This document shows, piece by piece, positions 31,274 through 41,632 of a stretch of DNA of 64,000 nt (position 1 is its first letter; each line of letters opens with the position of its first letter). A program made the translations under genes and the position numbers. The stretch is from Triglochin maritima. Its lineage: Eukaryota; Streptophyta; Magnoliopsida; Alismatales; Juncaginaceae. The DNA lies in the NCBI GenBank assembly GCA_963682175.1, contig OY821788.1, positions 17,750,001-17,814,000 of the forward strand, read 5' to 3'. The notes under the pieces are model-generated. The model did not search any database. It was not told the DNA's origin and saw only the letters and a list, made by a program, of their open reading frames with translations.

Positions 31274-31376
31274 AACCTTAGGTTCCCCATGCGCACCTAG
31301 AGTTTCTCTCTCCTCTCATAACTTTTTTTCCTTCTCTCTCTACTCTCTCTCCTCTCATAACCTTAGGTTCCCCATG
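31274..31376. repeat. Local A-B-B-A duplication at LINE-C 5' junction
   Basis: Block A (AACCTTAGGTTCCCCATG) occurs at 31274-31291 and 31359-31376. Between them block B (CTCTCTCCTCTCATAAC) occurs twice, at about 31307 and 31345. Block A comes from the LINE 5' UTR side and block B from the pyrimidine side, so the junction was rearranged during or after insertion. Confidence 0.7.
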
Positions 31377-32249
31377 CTCACTTACCGACTCCCTCACTCT
31401 TTCTCCCTCTCCCCTTCCCCTTTTCTCTCCTCCTCTCTCATACCACTCCTCTCTCTCTCCTTATCTACTCTCCCCTTCTCCTTCTCTCCGTGTGCCCTTA
31501 TTCTTCTCTCCTTGCCCTCTCTCTTGTTCTCCTTCTCCCTCCTCCTCTCCCCTTCTTCTCCCTCCTCCTCTCCCTCCTCTCCCTCCCTCTCTTTCTCTCA
31601 TCTCTCTCCTTCTGCTTCGCTTGTCCTTCTCTCTCCTCCTCCCTCTTCTTTTCCTCTCCGTCACCTTCACTCTCTCTCACTCCTCTCGTTCTCCTTCTCT
31701 CTCCCCCTTCTCCTTCCCTCTATTTCTCTCTCTACTTCTCCTTCTCCCTCCCTCTTTCCTTCTCTCCTTCCCTTCCAGTCTCCTCTTCCTTCTCTCTCTC
31801 CTTCTCCTTGTCTTTCTCCGTCTATCTCGCTTACCGACTCCCTCACTCTTTCTCCCTCTCTCCTTCTCTTTCTCTCTCTCCTCTTCTGGCTCTAATTCAC
31901 TCTCTCCCCTTCTCCGTTTCACTCCCTCCTTGTCGCTCTCCTTCTCCCTCTCTCTCCTTCTCTATTGTTCTCTCTGCTTCTCCATCTCTCCTTGCCCTTC
32001 TCACTCTCTCCCCGTCCGTCCACCTCTCCTCTCTCTCCTTCTCCTCGTAGCTCTCTCTCTCTGTCCCTCTCTCCTTGTTTCCCCATTTCCTTCTCTCTCG
32101 TCCCACACTCTCCTTCTCTCTCTCCCCTCCTTCTCCGTGTTTTTCACTCTCTTGTTGTCCCGCGCTCTCTCCTTCCCACTCCACTCTCTGATTCTCTCTT
32201 CCCTTCTATCTTCTCTCTCCTTATCCCTCACTCTTCGTCTTCCATCTCC
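31301..32249 (+). repeat. Polypyrimidine satellite, partial monomer
   Basis: Satellite between LINE-C and LINE-D, with a diverged landmark near 31829 (TCTCGCTTACCG). The last 15 bases (32235-32249) are the left target-site duplication of LINE-D. No gene is present. Confidence 0.9.
32235..32249 (+). repeat. Left target-site duplication of LINE-D
   Basis: TCGTCTTCCATCTCC, repeated exactly at 34355-34369 on the other side of LINE-D. Confidence 0.8.
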
Positions 32250-32270
32250 TTTTTTTTGCAAAGTAAAAGG

Positions 32271-32283
32271 GAGGCTTGGCCTC
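32271..32283 (-). other. 3'-terminal stem-loop of LINE-D
   Basis: In RNA sense GAGGC-CAA-GCCTC: the stem is the same as in LINE-B, with a changed loop base. Confidence 0.5.
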
Positions 32284-32423
32284 TAATTGTATTAATAAAC
32301 TAAGTGTTTACAACCTACAAAAATGATAAGTTTTTGGTGCGCGGGCTTGTGCTACATGCAAAGCCGGCCACATCTACTCCGTTTTACAAAACGTGATTAC
32401 ATCAAACCTCACAAGAGGCTACC

Positions 32424-34354
32424 CTACTTCCACGTATCTATAAAGGTCTTGTGTTCTTCTTCGTTCTTCACTATGTCTTTTACTTTGTCTCCCATACACC
32501 GGATCGTATCTTTAATTGCTGAAATGATGTCCCCGGTTTCTTCCTATCTCCCTCAAAGATTCTTCGGTTTCGTTCTTGCCAACACTCATGTATCATGGCA
32601 TTGAACACCCACTTCCTTGTTATGGCTGCAAGGCGCTTGCCTCGAATGTGTAGGATGCGATTTGCTTCTCGCGCAAGAGAAGTGTCAATGTTGGGGCTGA
32701 TTTGAAGGTGCAAGAGGAGCTGGCCCCATACCTCTCTAGTGAACGTGCATCCCCAAAATAAGTGTTCTATATCTTCCTCCACACTCATACAAAGGACACA
32801 TGTCGGGTCGTGCTTTGCTCCCCTTTTGTTCATGAGTGTCTTCGTGAGTAGTCGGCCTCGCATTGCTATCCATGTTGTGAGTGCATGCTTTGGTATCCCA
32901 TGCTTGTTCCACACCATGTCCGCCCAACTAACCTTGGTTCCCGGTTCCTTGACCCATTTCCAAACCTCTTTCATGCCGAGAGAGTCTCCATTCCCATGAA
33001 GCCTTGTCGGTCTATCCATTCCTCCCGTAATAGGGATATGTTTCACCCTCTCCCATAACTCCTCCATGGTATTTGATCTCGGGAAGGGGAGCCTCCACGC
33101 ACCCTCTCGAATGAAGAAAGATACCTTGGTATCCCAAGGTACCCCCAACTCGTAATGAAGCCTCTCCCCCCAAGGCTGCCCTTGGAATGGTGTTCCACAC
33201 CATGGAAAGTGAAAGAAACGGATATTCTCTCCATTGCCCACCTCATAGGAAATGTGCTTGCAAGCCATCTCGCGGACCCGAAGGATCCCCCTCCAAGCCC
33301 AAGAACACGTCGACGGTGGTTTTGCTTGCCATATTGATCGATTCTTCAAGTACTTATGACGCATACACTTCACCCACAACGAGTTTTCATCCTCCACCAC
33401 AAGCCAAAAGAGTCTAAGGAGACCCACATCATTCCATTCCGTGAGCTTCTTTAGGCCGAGGCCACCCTCGTCCTTTGGGGTGCAAACATCTTTCCAAGCA
33501 ACGACCACCCATTTCTTCGGCCCTCCCCAAATGAAGTGGCTCATGATACTATCCATCTCATGAAGAACCTTTCTTGGGATCAAGAATGCGGAGGTCCAAT
33601 ATATGCTAAGCGAGACAAGGACGCTTCTCACAAGCTCAACCCTCCCGGCAATGGAAAGGTAATTTTGTTGCCACGTGCTTAGGCGAGCTTTTACCTTGTT
33701 TATAAGCACCCCACAATGGCTTTTCCCCATCCTTCCTGAAAATAGAGGGAGGCCAAGATACACCACCGGAAACTCCTTACGTTCCATACCAAGGTGCTCC
33801 ACAATCCACTCTCCATGTGTGACTTCCCCACCCATAAAGATTTGACTCTTCGAGACACTAAACCGCAGCCCCGAGCAAGCCGTGAATTCATCAACGACTT
33901 TCTTGATTCCTCTTACATTCTCCTTTGTGGCCTTTGCAAACATGAGGACATCGTCGGCGAATAACAAATGTGACACGGCCACATCCCCACACTCTAACGG
34001 CTCGATTTGCCCATCTCTCACCGCCATCTTCACCATTTCACTCAACACCTCCATGCATAAGACAAACAAATATGGTGCCAAAGGGTCCCCTTGCCGCAAT
34101 CCATTCCTCGCTCGAAATGGTGTTGAGTTTGCTCCATTCACCGTTACCACAAATGAGGCTTCAACACACGCCATGATCACTCTCCTCCACTTGCCCGGGA
34201 ACCCAAATCTCACCATAACTTGCTCCAAGAACTCCCACGATAGAGAATCATAGGCTTTCCGGATGTCCAACTTAATACACATACGCCCTCGACCCCTTGC
34301 AAGCTGAATGTTGTGGCAAAGCTCATGTGCAAGAAGTATGTTATCGCTGATTCG
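32424..34354 (-). pseudogene. LINE-D ORF2 fragment (RT to zf-RVT)
   Basis: The frame is open from the truncation point through KLDIRKAYDSLSWEF, GLRQGDPLAPY, FADD, the thumb (YLGLPLFSGRMGKSHCG, AGRVELVRSV) and the zf-RVT domain (CVLC...EHLFWGC). A one-base loss in a G-run near 32541 sends the frame to an early stop at 32480. In the original frame the tail would end at 32424-32426, as in LINE-B. The endonuclease is absent, so this is a dead copy. Confidence 0.88.
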
Positions 34355-35998
34355 TCGTCTTCCATCTCCTTCCCTCTCTCTCCTTCTCCTCTACTTCAAT
34401 ACCTCTCCTTCTCTTTCCCCTTCTCCTTCTCTCTCCCTCGCTTGCCTTCTCCTCTTGCTTCTCTCCCTCTCTCTCCTTCTCCTTCCCATCTCCACTCTTC
34501 TCCCTCTCTCCGTCTCCTTTTCTCTCCTTCTTCCTCCTTCCCTCCCCCATCTCCCTCTACTTCTCTCTCCTTGTCCATCTCTCTCTCTCCCCTCCTCTCT
34601 CACTCTATCGTACTCTCTCGCTCTCCTCCTCCTTCTTCTCTCTCTTTCCTTCTCTCTCTCCTCCTCCTCTATCTCTCCTCTCCTCGTCTCCTTCTCGCTC
34701 TCCTCCCCTCTCACTCCAATTGTCCTTCTCTCTCTCTCTCTCTCCTTATCTACTCTCCCCTTCTCCTTCTCTCCGTGTGCCCTTATTCTTCTCTCCTTGC
34801 CCTCTCTTTTGTTCTCCTTCTCCCTCCTCCTCTCCCCTTCTTCTCCCTCCTCCTCTCCCTCCTCTCCCTCCTTCTCTTTCTCTCATCTCTCTCCTTCTAC
34901 TTCGCTTGTCCTTCTCTCTCCTCCCTCTTCTTTTCCTCTCCGTCACCTTCACTCTCTCTCACTCCTCTCGTTCTCCTTCTCTCTCCCCCTTCTCCTTCCC
35001 TCTATTTCTCTCTCTACTTCTCCTTCTCCCTCCCTCTTTCCTTCTCTCCTTCCCTTCCAGTCTCCTCTTCCTTCTGTCTCTCCTTCTCCTTGTCTTTCTC
35101 CGTCTAGCTCACTTACCGACTCCCTCACTCTTTCTCCCTCTCTCCTTCTCTTTCTCTCTCTCCTCTCTCTACCTCTCGCTCTAATTCACTCTCTCCCCTT
35201 CTCCGTTTCACTCCCTCCTTGTCGCTCTCCTTCTCCCTCTCTCTCCTTCTCTATTGTTCTCTCTGCTTCTCCATCTCTCCTTGCCCTTCTCACTCTCTCC
35301 CCGTCCGTCCACCTCTCCTCTCTCTCCTTCTCCTTCTAGCTCTCTCTCTCCGTCCCTCTCTCCTTGTTTCCCCATTTCCTTCTCTCTCGTCCCACACTCT
35401 CCTTCTCTCTCTTCCCTCCTTCTACTTGTTTTTCACTCTCTTGTTGTCCCGCGCTCTCTCGTTCCTATTCCACTCTCTGATTCTCTCTTCCCTTCTATCT
35501 TCTCTCTCCTTATCCCTCACTCTTCGTCTTCCATCTCCTTCCGTCTCTCTCCTTCTCCTCTACTTCAATACCTCTCCTTCTCTTTCCCCTTCTCCTTCTC
35601 TCTCCCTCGCTTGCCTTCTCCTCTTGCTTCTCTCCCTCTCTCTCCTTATCCTTCCCATCTCCACTCTTCTCCCTCTCTCCGTCTCCTTCTCTCTCCTTCT
35701 TCCTCCGTCCCTCCCCCATCTCCCTCTACTTCTCTCTCCTTGTCCATCTCTCTCTCCCCTCCTCTCTCACTCTATCGTACTCTCTCGCTCTCCTCCTCCT
35801 CCTTCTCTCTCTTTCCTTCTCTCTCTCCTCCTCCTCTATCTCTCCTCTCCTCGTCTCCTTCTCGCTCTCCTCCCCTCTCACTCCCATTGTCCTTCTCTCT
35901 CTCTCCTTATCTACTCTCCCCTTCTCCTTCTCTCCGTGTGCCCTTATTCTTCTCTCCTTGCCCTCTCTCTTGTTCTCCTTCTCCCTCCTCCTCTACCC
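34355..35998 (+). repeat. Polypyrimidine satellite, about 1.4 monomers
   Basis: Begins with the right 15-bp duplication of LINE-D (34355-34369), has the landmark at 35107, and ends with TACCC (35994-35998), the left target duplication of the copia element. No gene is present. Confidence 0.9.
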
Positions 35999-36045
35999 TA
36001 TTGGATTAATCTAGGGATTAAGATGATGTTTGCCCAAAGCACTGG

Positions 36046-36053
36046 CACGTGGC
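36046..36053 (+). promoter_or_regulatory. G-box/ABRE-like site in copia U3
   Basis: CACGTGGC about 45 bp upstream of the TATA box. ACGTGGC is the core of abscisic-acid response elements bound by bZIP factors. The 3' LTR copy (46493-46500) keeps it, preceded by A to give the full ACACGTGGC form. Confidence 0.45.
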
Positions 36054-36096
36054 GCACTCTCATTGGTTGCGCATTAGGGTTTTGGGTGGGGCCATC

Positions 36097-36103
36097 TATA
36101 TAA
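36097..36103 (+). promoter_or_regulatory. TATA box of copia 5' LTR
   Basis: TATATAA within CCATCTATATAAGGAGGGG; the same motif is at 46544-46550 in the 3' LTR. Confidence 0.65.
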
Positions 36104-36383
36104 GGAGGGGAGCCTCCCATTGGATGGACTAATTCTTGTGTGCAAACCCTAGCCCCACCAAACCCTAGCCGCCACCTCTCCCTCTCTCTCCCATTCGTCC
36201 CTCCACATCCACCAAGCTAATCCGTAGACTCTTGGGTTGTGGACACGTGCTTCTTCTCCAAGAGAGTAGGAGACCGACTGGTGAGAAGGATTCCGTAAGG
36301 TGACCTCCGATCTTCCTTCCGCTGCCACAGGTTCTCTCCAAGAAAGGTACTCCTGAACCTGTAGAATCGTTATTTGCTTACAT

Positions 36384-36395
36384 TGGTACCAGAGC
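36384..36395 (+). other. Copia primer-binding site (initiator Met tRNA)
   Basis: TGGTACCAGAGC begins one base after the 5' LTR. It matches the complement of the plant initiator-Met tRNA 3' end (TGGTATCAGAGC) with one mismatch. Confidence 0.85.
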
Positions 36396-37471
36396 CATCT
36401 CGGTTACCTTCGAATCCTCACCTTGTTTGACGAATTTTTGTTTCATGATAATCTGATTTGAGATAAAAACAAAATATTCGGTGGTTATGTTTTTGGAGAA
36501 AGAAAGAAAACAGAAAATCAGCATTGCTTATTTACATGATGCGCATGTTATATTTGTTGATTGTTCATGATTTTTTTTCTTTCAAATTCGTTTTCATATT
36601 CTGGAAATGAAAACCCAGAGGTTTTCGATCTTTAAATGAAATAATATGATCATTCATTTAGAGATATAAGTGGTGCATGTTTGCTGATTTCTTTCTAACA
36701 TGTAATTAGGGTTTAGACTACTACATGTTGCGCATGTTTTGGTTCATTAGAGCATGCATCTAGGGTTATATTTTTCTCCTCCATTCTTGCGCATATGTGG
36801 ATGGTTTAAGATGGATTTTTCCTGATTTTATTTCGAGCCAATATGATATGTTGCTCTCCTATCATTGCACATACATAGATGTGACCAGAATTATGTTTTT
36901 TCTATGTTGTTACCTCTATTCTTTGTGCATGTATTAGATAAAATCAGAAGTTATTTTCCATGTTGATTCTTCTAAATCATGCACATATATACATGAAATA
37001 AGATGTCTATTTTTCCTGATTTTTACGAATTAGGGTTAGATATTATTTATTCTAATCTTTGAGCATGTATACATGAATATTGAGTTACCATATTGTATAT
37101 TTCGTTTTTTTGGAATGAGGGCATTCATTTCATTTGAAATATTTCCTTTATGATTGAATGCACATATATATTAATCTCATTAAGGATATTTCGGATTTCT
37201 TTTGGAATAATTGCATGCACTTCATTTGAAATATTTCCTTTATGATTGAATGCACATATATGTTAATCTCATTAAGGATATTTCGGATTTCTTTTGGGAT
37301 GATTGCATGCATTTCATTTGAAATATTTCCTTTTCATCAAATGTGCATATATGTGATGCCATCCACCAAAGAATTTCGAATTTTTCTTTCCATTACAAGT
37401 AGCATAATTATTGTTGATTGCATGCTTATATTGATTATGGAAAGATTGGCTAATTCTGAAATTTTGGAAAG
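36396..37471 (+). other. Copia leader, first part (no gene)
   Basis: AT-rich untranslated leader with no credible coding frame. GCACATATAT/GCGCATAT-like motifs recur irregularly. From 37128 to about 37350 a unit of about 92 bp is present three times (starts 37128, 37221, 37313; the third partial). A block of about 75 bp ending at about 37448 is repeated at about 41000-41075, beyond the nested Gypsy. Confidence 0.7.
37128..37350 (+). repeat. 92-bp tandem repeat in copia leader
   Basis: Two full copies and part of a third, each beginning TTCATTTGAAATATTTCCTT. Copies differ at a few positions. Confidence 0.75.
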
Positions 37472-37476
37472 ATATT

Positions 37477-37898
37477 TGTTGAGATTTTTATTTATACCGC
37501 AAGTGCACGGCCGCGTTGAAGCGGTGGCAAGTACGGGTCGAACACAAGGAGGGAGAGATTCTTATATTTTTGTGATTTTCTTTGATTAAGGAAAGCAAAA
37601 GAGAAATAGTGTTGGTTTGAGATTTTTGGATTTATATTTTTTTTTTATCTTTCTAAAGCAAGAACAACAAGAACAAAAATTAAGAAGAAATAACTATGGA
37701 TGAGAGTCCAGTGGGTGGGAGTTATGAATCTTCAAGTTAGATTAGAGATTACGAAAATTATTATAAATCAAGTGAGATATTAAGCATCATATGATAATTG
37801 ATTTAACAAAAACTCATATGATCAAAACACTAACAAGAAATTAAAATAAAAACGATCTCTCTTCTCTAACCCTAAATCTGTCACCCCCACCCTTTGGA
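37477..37898 (-). repeat. Truncated 3' LTR of Gypsy-2
   Basis: 422 bp matching the inner end of the full LTR (39674-40092). The match breaks at CCCACCCTTTGGA, where integrase sequence joins. The junction shares CCCAC-type sequence on both sides, so a microhomology-mediated deletion is likely. Confidence 0.88.
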
Positions 37899-38167
37899 CC
37901 CACCTGTTTTCCTAGCATTTTACATCTAGAGCAAGAATTACAAAATGCAAATGCATCCTTAAATAGGGTGGGCCAATAAAATCCACACTGTAAAACATTG
38001 GCCGCGGTTTTCTTAGCTCCAAAATGTCCTCCACATGCTTGGTCATGACAAAAAGATAGAATACATGCAAATTCCTCCTCAGGAACACATCTCCTAATGA
38101 TTTGATCCGAACAATATTTGAAAAGATATGGGTCATCCCAATAAAAATTCTTCACTAGGTGGTGCAA
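37899..38167 (-). pseudogene. Gypsy-2 integrase fragment (H2C2 zinc-binding region)
   Basis: About 90 codons (FYWDDPYLFKYCSDQIIRRC, then the H...H...C-X2-C zinc-binding part with FCHDQACGGHF and FCNSCSRC, and GFYWPTLFKDA). This wording is typical of the Athila/Tat branch of plant Gypsy integrases. It breaks off after KMLGKQVG, where truncated LTR begins. The catalytic core is absent. It shows that Gypsy-2 descends from a coding element. Confidence 0.85.
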
Positions 38168-39650
38168 CAGGTGGGTCCACTACATTCTCACCCATTGGAT
38201 CCGGGTGAGGTGGTGCAACAGGTGGATTGGGGCTAAACTCTAGACTGGAATCTAGATGAACTCGTGAGAGTCGATTGCTCAAGTCCCGAACCCAAATCTG
38301 AGTGCACCGGTTTGAATTAATTTTTGAATTCAAATTTGAAATTTAAATACCAAATTCAAATTCAAATTCAAATTCAAGAATCAATTACTTTTTTATTTTT
38401 TTTTATTTTTTTAAAAAAAAAGGAAAAAGAAAAGAAAAAAGAAACAAACAATAGAAGGGGGAAAGATGAGAAAGGAATCCAAATCTAGAGAATTGAGGTG
38501 AGAAGAGAAAGAAGACTCAGATGAGAAGGGAAACTTAACTCTAAAAGATAGATGAGAGGGTTGGTCAGAAGTTTCCTAAACAAGCACGGTTCAAACAATC
38601 CTAGACCTAGTGTAGCTTAAGTCTAGACGACTCCTAACTGGTTGAGTCGAATTGATTCACTTGATTCACCTCCCTCACTAATCAAACCAACTTGGCCAGA
38701 CCGTGTATAGCTAGTGGGGGCGCTTCCGACAGAGTCGGTGCCAATTAGACAACCACTTCGCTTGGAAGACTTACGTCAACAAAAAAACACTTTCTAGATA
38801 CCAAATTAAATTCGATCAGCTTCAAGTCATAGCAAGTCAAACCAATCTTCTCCTTAATTGTGTCTGAATCCTTAGGGGCCAATGTCTAATTGATTTTAAT
38901 TTTAAAGCTTGGGTGACACTTTAGGATTGTTATTTGTGGGCCACGGAAGGGTGATGAAATCCCCACCGTATCTTTTCCTACGGAGTTGCCCTTAAGATAG
39001 TTTAACCTAAATCTAGCAGAGATAGTCAAACATTGGTCTTTAGTGGGGGACAATTGCAAAGTTGTATGCAAACTAAATTATATGCTTAAATGCAATCAAT
39101 AAAAACCGCGCACGTACCTTGCCTCCAGCACTCTTCAACAATGAATTGATTTGCAAAATTTAGCATACATAATGCGAGAAAATCTTTAAATGATGCATGC
39201 ACTAAGGCCTTTCTAATTTTGCAAAATTTTAGGTCACAAGTTGAATTAGTGTCAATTATGGAAGTTTTCCCTACACATGCAATTCTACCAAGAAGGAAAT
39301 TTTTCGAAAATAGAAATTTCGAGAAAAAGGCAACAAAGGTTACCTACGCACGCTCAGTCGGGTTCGCCGCCCGCTCTCGACAATTTCCAGCTTCTCTACG
39401 CGTCCACCCAGAGATGTGTCACGTCTCAGAAAAATTTCACGCCCAGAAGTCCAACCCGTGCGGCGTTTTCGCCGCAAACTACACTACTGGTGCGGCGATT
39501 TCGCCGCTTGGTCACCTTGGATTGCGTCCGGATTTTTGCGTCGTCTATAATACTTCCTGAAAAGCACAGAGAAAACGTTAGATCGCGAAAAACCAAGATC
39601 CAAACAAAACAAACAAAAATCACAAAAAAAACTTGAAATTCTCGTCGCCT
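38168..39650 (-). other. Gypsy-2 internal non-coding region
   Basis: About 1.5 kb between the integrase scrap and the primer-binding site. It has AT-rich and A-rich tracts, a short internal repeat (GGTGGTGCAACAGGTGG, near 38157 and 38209) and two GC-rich hairpins near 39459-39507. I recognise no protein. The part next to the primer-binding site is the element's leader; the rest cannot be assigned. Confidence 0.55.
39459..39507. promoter_or_regulatory. Two GC-rich hairpins in Gypsy-2 leader
   Basis: TGCGGCGTTTTCGCCGCA (39459-39476) and GCGGCGATTTCGCCGC (39492-39507) are perfect stems of 7 and 6 bp with 4-nt loops, in otherwise ordinary sequence. They closely resemble the pair in the LTR at 40501-40550. 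Confidence 0.55.
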
Positions 39651-39667
39651 CCCCGGCAACGGCGCCA
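39651..39667 (-). other. Gypsy-2 primer-binding site (tRNA-Asp)
   Basis: TGGCGCCGTTGCCGGGG in element sense, complementary over 17 nt to the 3' end of plant tRNA-Asp(GTC). It is separated from the LTR by AAAACT on the complementary strand. This primer is typical of Athila-type elements. Confidence 0.88.
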
Positions 39668-40403
39668 AAAACTTGTTGAGATTTTTATTTATACCGCAAG
39701 TGCACGGCCGTGTTGAAGCGGTGGCAAGTACGGGTCGAACACAAGGAGGGAGAGATTCTTATATTTTTGTGATTTTCTTTGATTAAGGAAAGCAAAAGAG
39801 AAATAGTGTTGGTTTGAGATTTTTGGATTTATATTTTTTTATCTTTCTAAAGCAAGAACAACAAGAACAAAAATTAAGAAGAAATAACTATGGATGAGAG
39901 TCCAGTGGGTGGGAGTTATGAATCTTCAAGTTAGATTAGAGATTACGAAAATTATCATAAATCAAGTGAGATATTAAGCATCATATGATAATTGATTTAA
40001 CAAAAACTCATATGATCAAAACACTAACAAAAAATTAAAATAAAAACGATCTCTCTTCTCTAACCCTAAATCCGTCACCCCCACCCTTTGGAGGGTTTTA
40101 GAAACCCATGGGGAGAAGATGAGGAGAAGGGGTCATGGAGATCATCGAGAGAATACGAAAAAAAAGGGAAATATTATACTAAACTACGATCTACGAAAGT
40201 AAATGCAATTATTCTAAGCACGCAACAAATTATTCTAAGAGAAAAATAAAGAACAACTAAATTACTCTACTGGAATTAAGAACAAGAAACATTAATCTAA
40301 AACTAAGCTTACGAAAGACAAAGATAATGGAGAATTAAAAGGGCAGAATTTTATTGCTTTAAAATGTAATACAAAAAGCTCCTTCACAACACAATTTCGG
40401 GGC

Positions 40404-40411
40404 TATTTATA
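40404..40411 (-). promoter_or_regulatory. TATA box of Gypsy-2 LTR
   Basis: TATAAATA in minus-strand sense within GGCTATAAATAGCC, itself a short palindrome. Confidence 0.6.
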
Positions 40412-40500
40412 GCCGATACAAGAAACCCTAAGTATGCATCAGGAAGGACACGTGTGATTACATAAGTTGACGAAATTGGGAGGCACGGATCGCAACCCGA

Positions 40501-40550
40501 GCGGCGATTCCGCCGCATATTGACCTTTAGATGCGGCGATTCCGCCGCAT
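40501..40550. promoter_or_regulatory. Paired GC-rich palindromes in Gypsy-2 U3
   Basis: GCGGCGATTCCGCCGC (40501-40516) and ATGCGGCGATTCCGCCGCAT (40531-40550) have identical cores 32 bp apart. Both contain CCGCCG/GCGGCG, similar to the GCC-box bound by ERF factors. A promoter role is inferred from position only. Confidence 0.5.
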
Positions 40551-40912
40551 GGATGGTCCAGATGAATTCGTGCTTTTGTGGGTGTGTTTTTGGTATGTTG
40601 TAGGTGGCCTCCACGCGTAGAAATCGCTTGAATACTCCTCCAAAATAACTTTTTAGTCCTTCTAATTTGCGATCAGGTCCCTGGCTTCTTATGCAATCAA
40701 TTGGACTTCAACTTGAGCTTGAACCTCTATCTACTTGGTCTTTGTGATCCATCTAAGTCCATTGCACGCGTTTTAGCTCGAATATTGGTAAATTGTATTG
40801 TAACTCCTGAATTCTGCACAATTGCTCAAAACAATACCTTAGTAGCATTTATTTATATAAAAATAATCTAAATGAAAGACATATGATGCAATGTATGCAA
40901 TGCATCAATATT

Positions 40913-41632
40913 ATGGGCTGGAATTTTATTGCCTTAAAAATATGTTTGGATGCTTTCCTTTGATGCAAAAAATACGTGTTGTTCTCCACCATATAATTTC
41001 GAATTTTTTCTTTCCATTAGAAGTAGCATAATTATTATTGATTGCATGATTATATTGATTATGGAAAGAAGAAAAAAAATTCTGTTTTGAGAATGATTAT
41101 TGTGGAGATTGGTTGTCATTACCTAACACGTTTTTTTGCCTATTTTCGTGCCCCATTCATGCATTGTTTCCTTATGCATTACTTCCTTATTGTTTGAATG
41201 AGGTGCACACTTTATGGTATTTTTTCATACGTCGGATTGTGCTAACGTATGGAAAGATTGTGGCTATGTGGAATGAATGATTCCTGATTTTATTTACTGC
41301 CTTATTGAGAGATGAGCGTAATTTCATTTATTTATTTCCATTTGCAATAGTTATCGCAATGGACTGTAATATTTATGGACTGTAATAATTATGGACTGTG
41401 GACTGTTTAAAACGTTTTTTTGGGTCATTAAATCATGGTGGAGCTCAATATCTAGATTAGTAAAATGGCTTTATTAACTATTGCATGTGGATTTGATCGA
41501 ATGCTTTATGTTTTCTTTTCGTCTGAATGCTATAGCTATTAAGTCAGATTATTCTTTATGATTATTGTAGCTCGTTATATTTTATGCTAGAACTAATGTA
41601 TCGCTATGTATTTTGATTGTCCTAGATTCTTT
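40913..41632 (+). other. Copia leader, second part (no gene)
   Basis: AT-rich leader between the nested Gypsy and the gag start. It includes the second copy (about 41000-41075) of the block also at about 37375-37448. No coding frame is recognised. Confidence 0.7.

Larger units (their letters stand above)
25289..31300 (-). mobile_element. LINE-C, L1-type LINE with both ORFs, ORF2 broken
   Basis: T9 run (25289-25297), 3' UTR, ORF2 (25496-29085 with two lesions), ORF1 (29090-31219) and a short 5' UTR to about 31300. About 6.0 kb, so near full length. ORF2 is clearly closer to LINE-B and LINE-D than to LINE-A. Its left junction falls at the same place in the satellite monomer (after CATTGTCCTTCTC) as LINE-A. 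The 5' boundary is blurred by a local duplication at 31274-31376. Confidence 0.9.
32250..34354 (-). mobile_element. LINE-D, 5'-truncated L1-type LINE
   Basis: T8 run (32250-32257) at the 3' end. On the minus strand it carries only the second half of ORF2 and the 3' UTR, 2105 bp in all. It is bounded by a perfect 15-bp duplication of satellite sequence, the clearest proof of target-primed insertion in the window. The truncation point lies inside the RT domain (RRISDNILLAHELCHN). Confidence 0.92.
35999..36382 (+). repeat. Copia 5' LTR
   Basis: 384 bp, from TATTGGATTAATC to ...TTTGCTTACA. The canonical TG start is TA here in both LTRs. It contains a G-box/ABRE-like CACGTGGC (36046-36053) and a TATA box (36097-36103). 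Confidence 0.92.
37477..40907 (-). mobile_element. Gypsy-2: internally deleted Athila/Tat-like element nested in copia leader
   Basis: Minus-strand element bounded by an exact ATATT duplication (37472-37476 and 40908-40912). The complete 5' LTR is at the right (39674-40907, 1234 bp, TGATGCATTGC...TCTCAACA). Next to it is a 17-nt tRNA-Asp primer-binding site (39651-39667). A non-coding leader, a scrap of integrase and a truncated 3' LTR (37477-37898) follow. gag, protease, RT, RNase H and most of integrase are gone, so it cannot move without help. The shared LTR portions differ at four positions plus a T-run indel, slightly less than the host copia LTRs, as expected for a later insertion. Confidence 0.9.
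39674..40907 (-). repeat. Full 5' LTR of Gypsy-2
   Basis: 1234 bp, TG...CA on the minus strand. It carries a TATA box (40404-40411) and, about 95-140 bp upstream of it in transcription sense, two GCGGCG...CGCCGC palindromes (40501-40550). Confidence 0.9.

Noticed and set aside
36041..36130. Frame across the copia LTR start (also at 46450-46550)
   Set aside because: It spans the satellite/LTR junction and the promoter; it is non-coding LTR sequence.
39219..39668. Open frames on both strands in the Gypsy-2 leader
   Set aside because: Short, overlap the primer-binding site and hairpins, and show no protein-family features.
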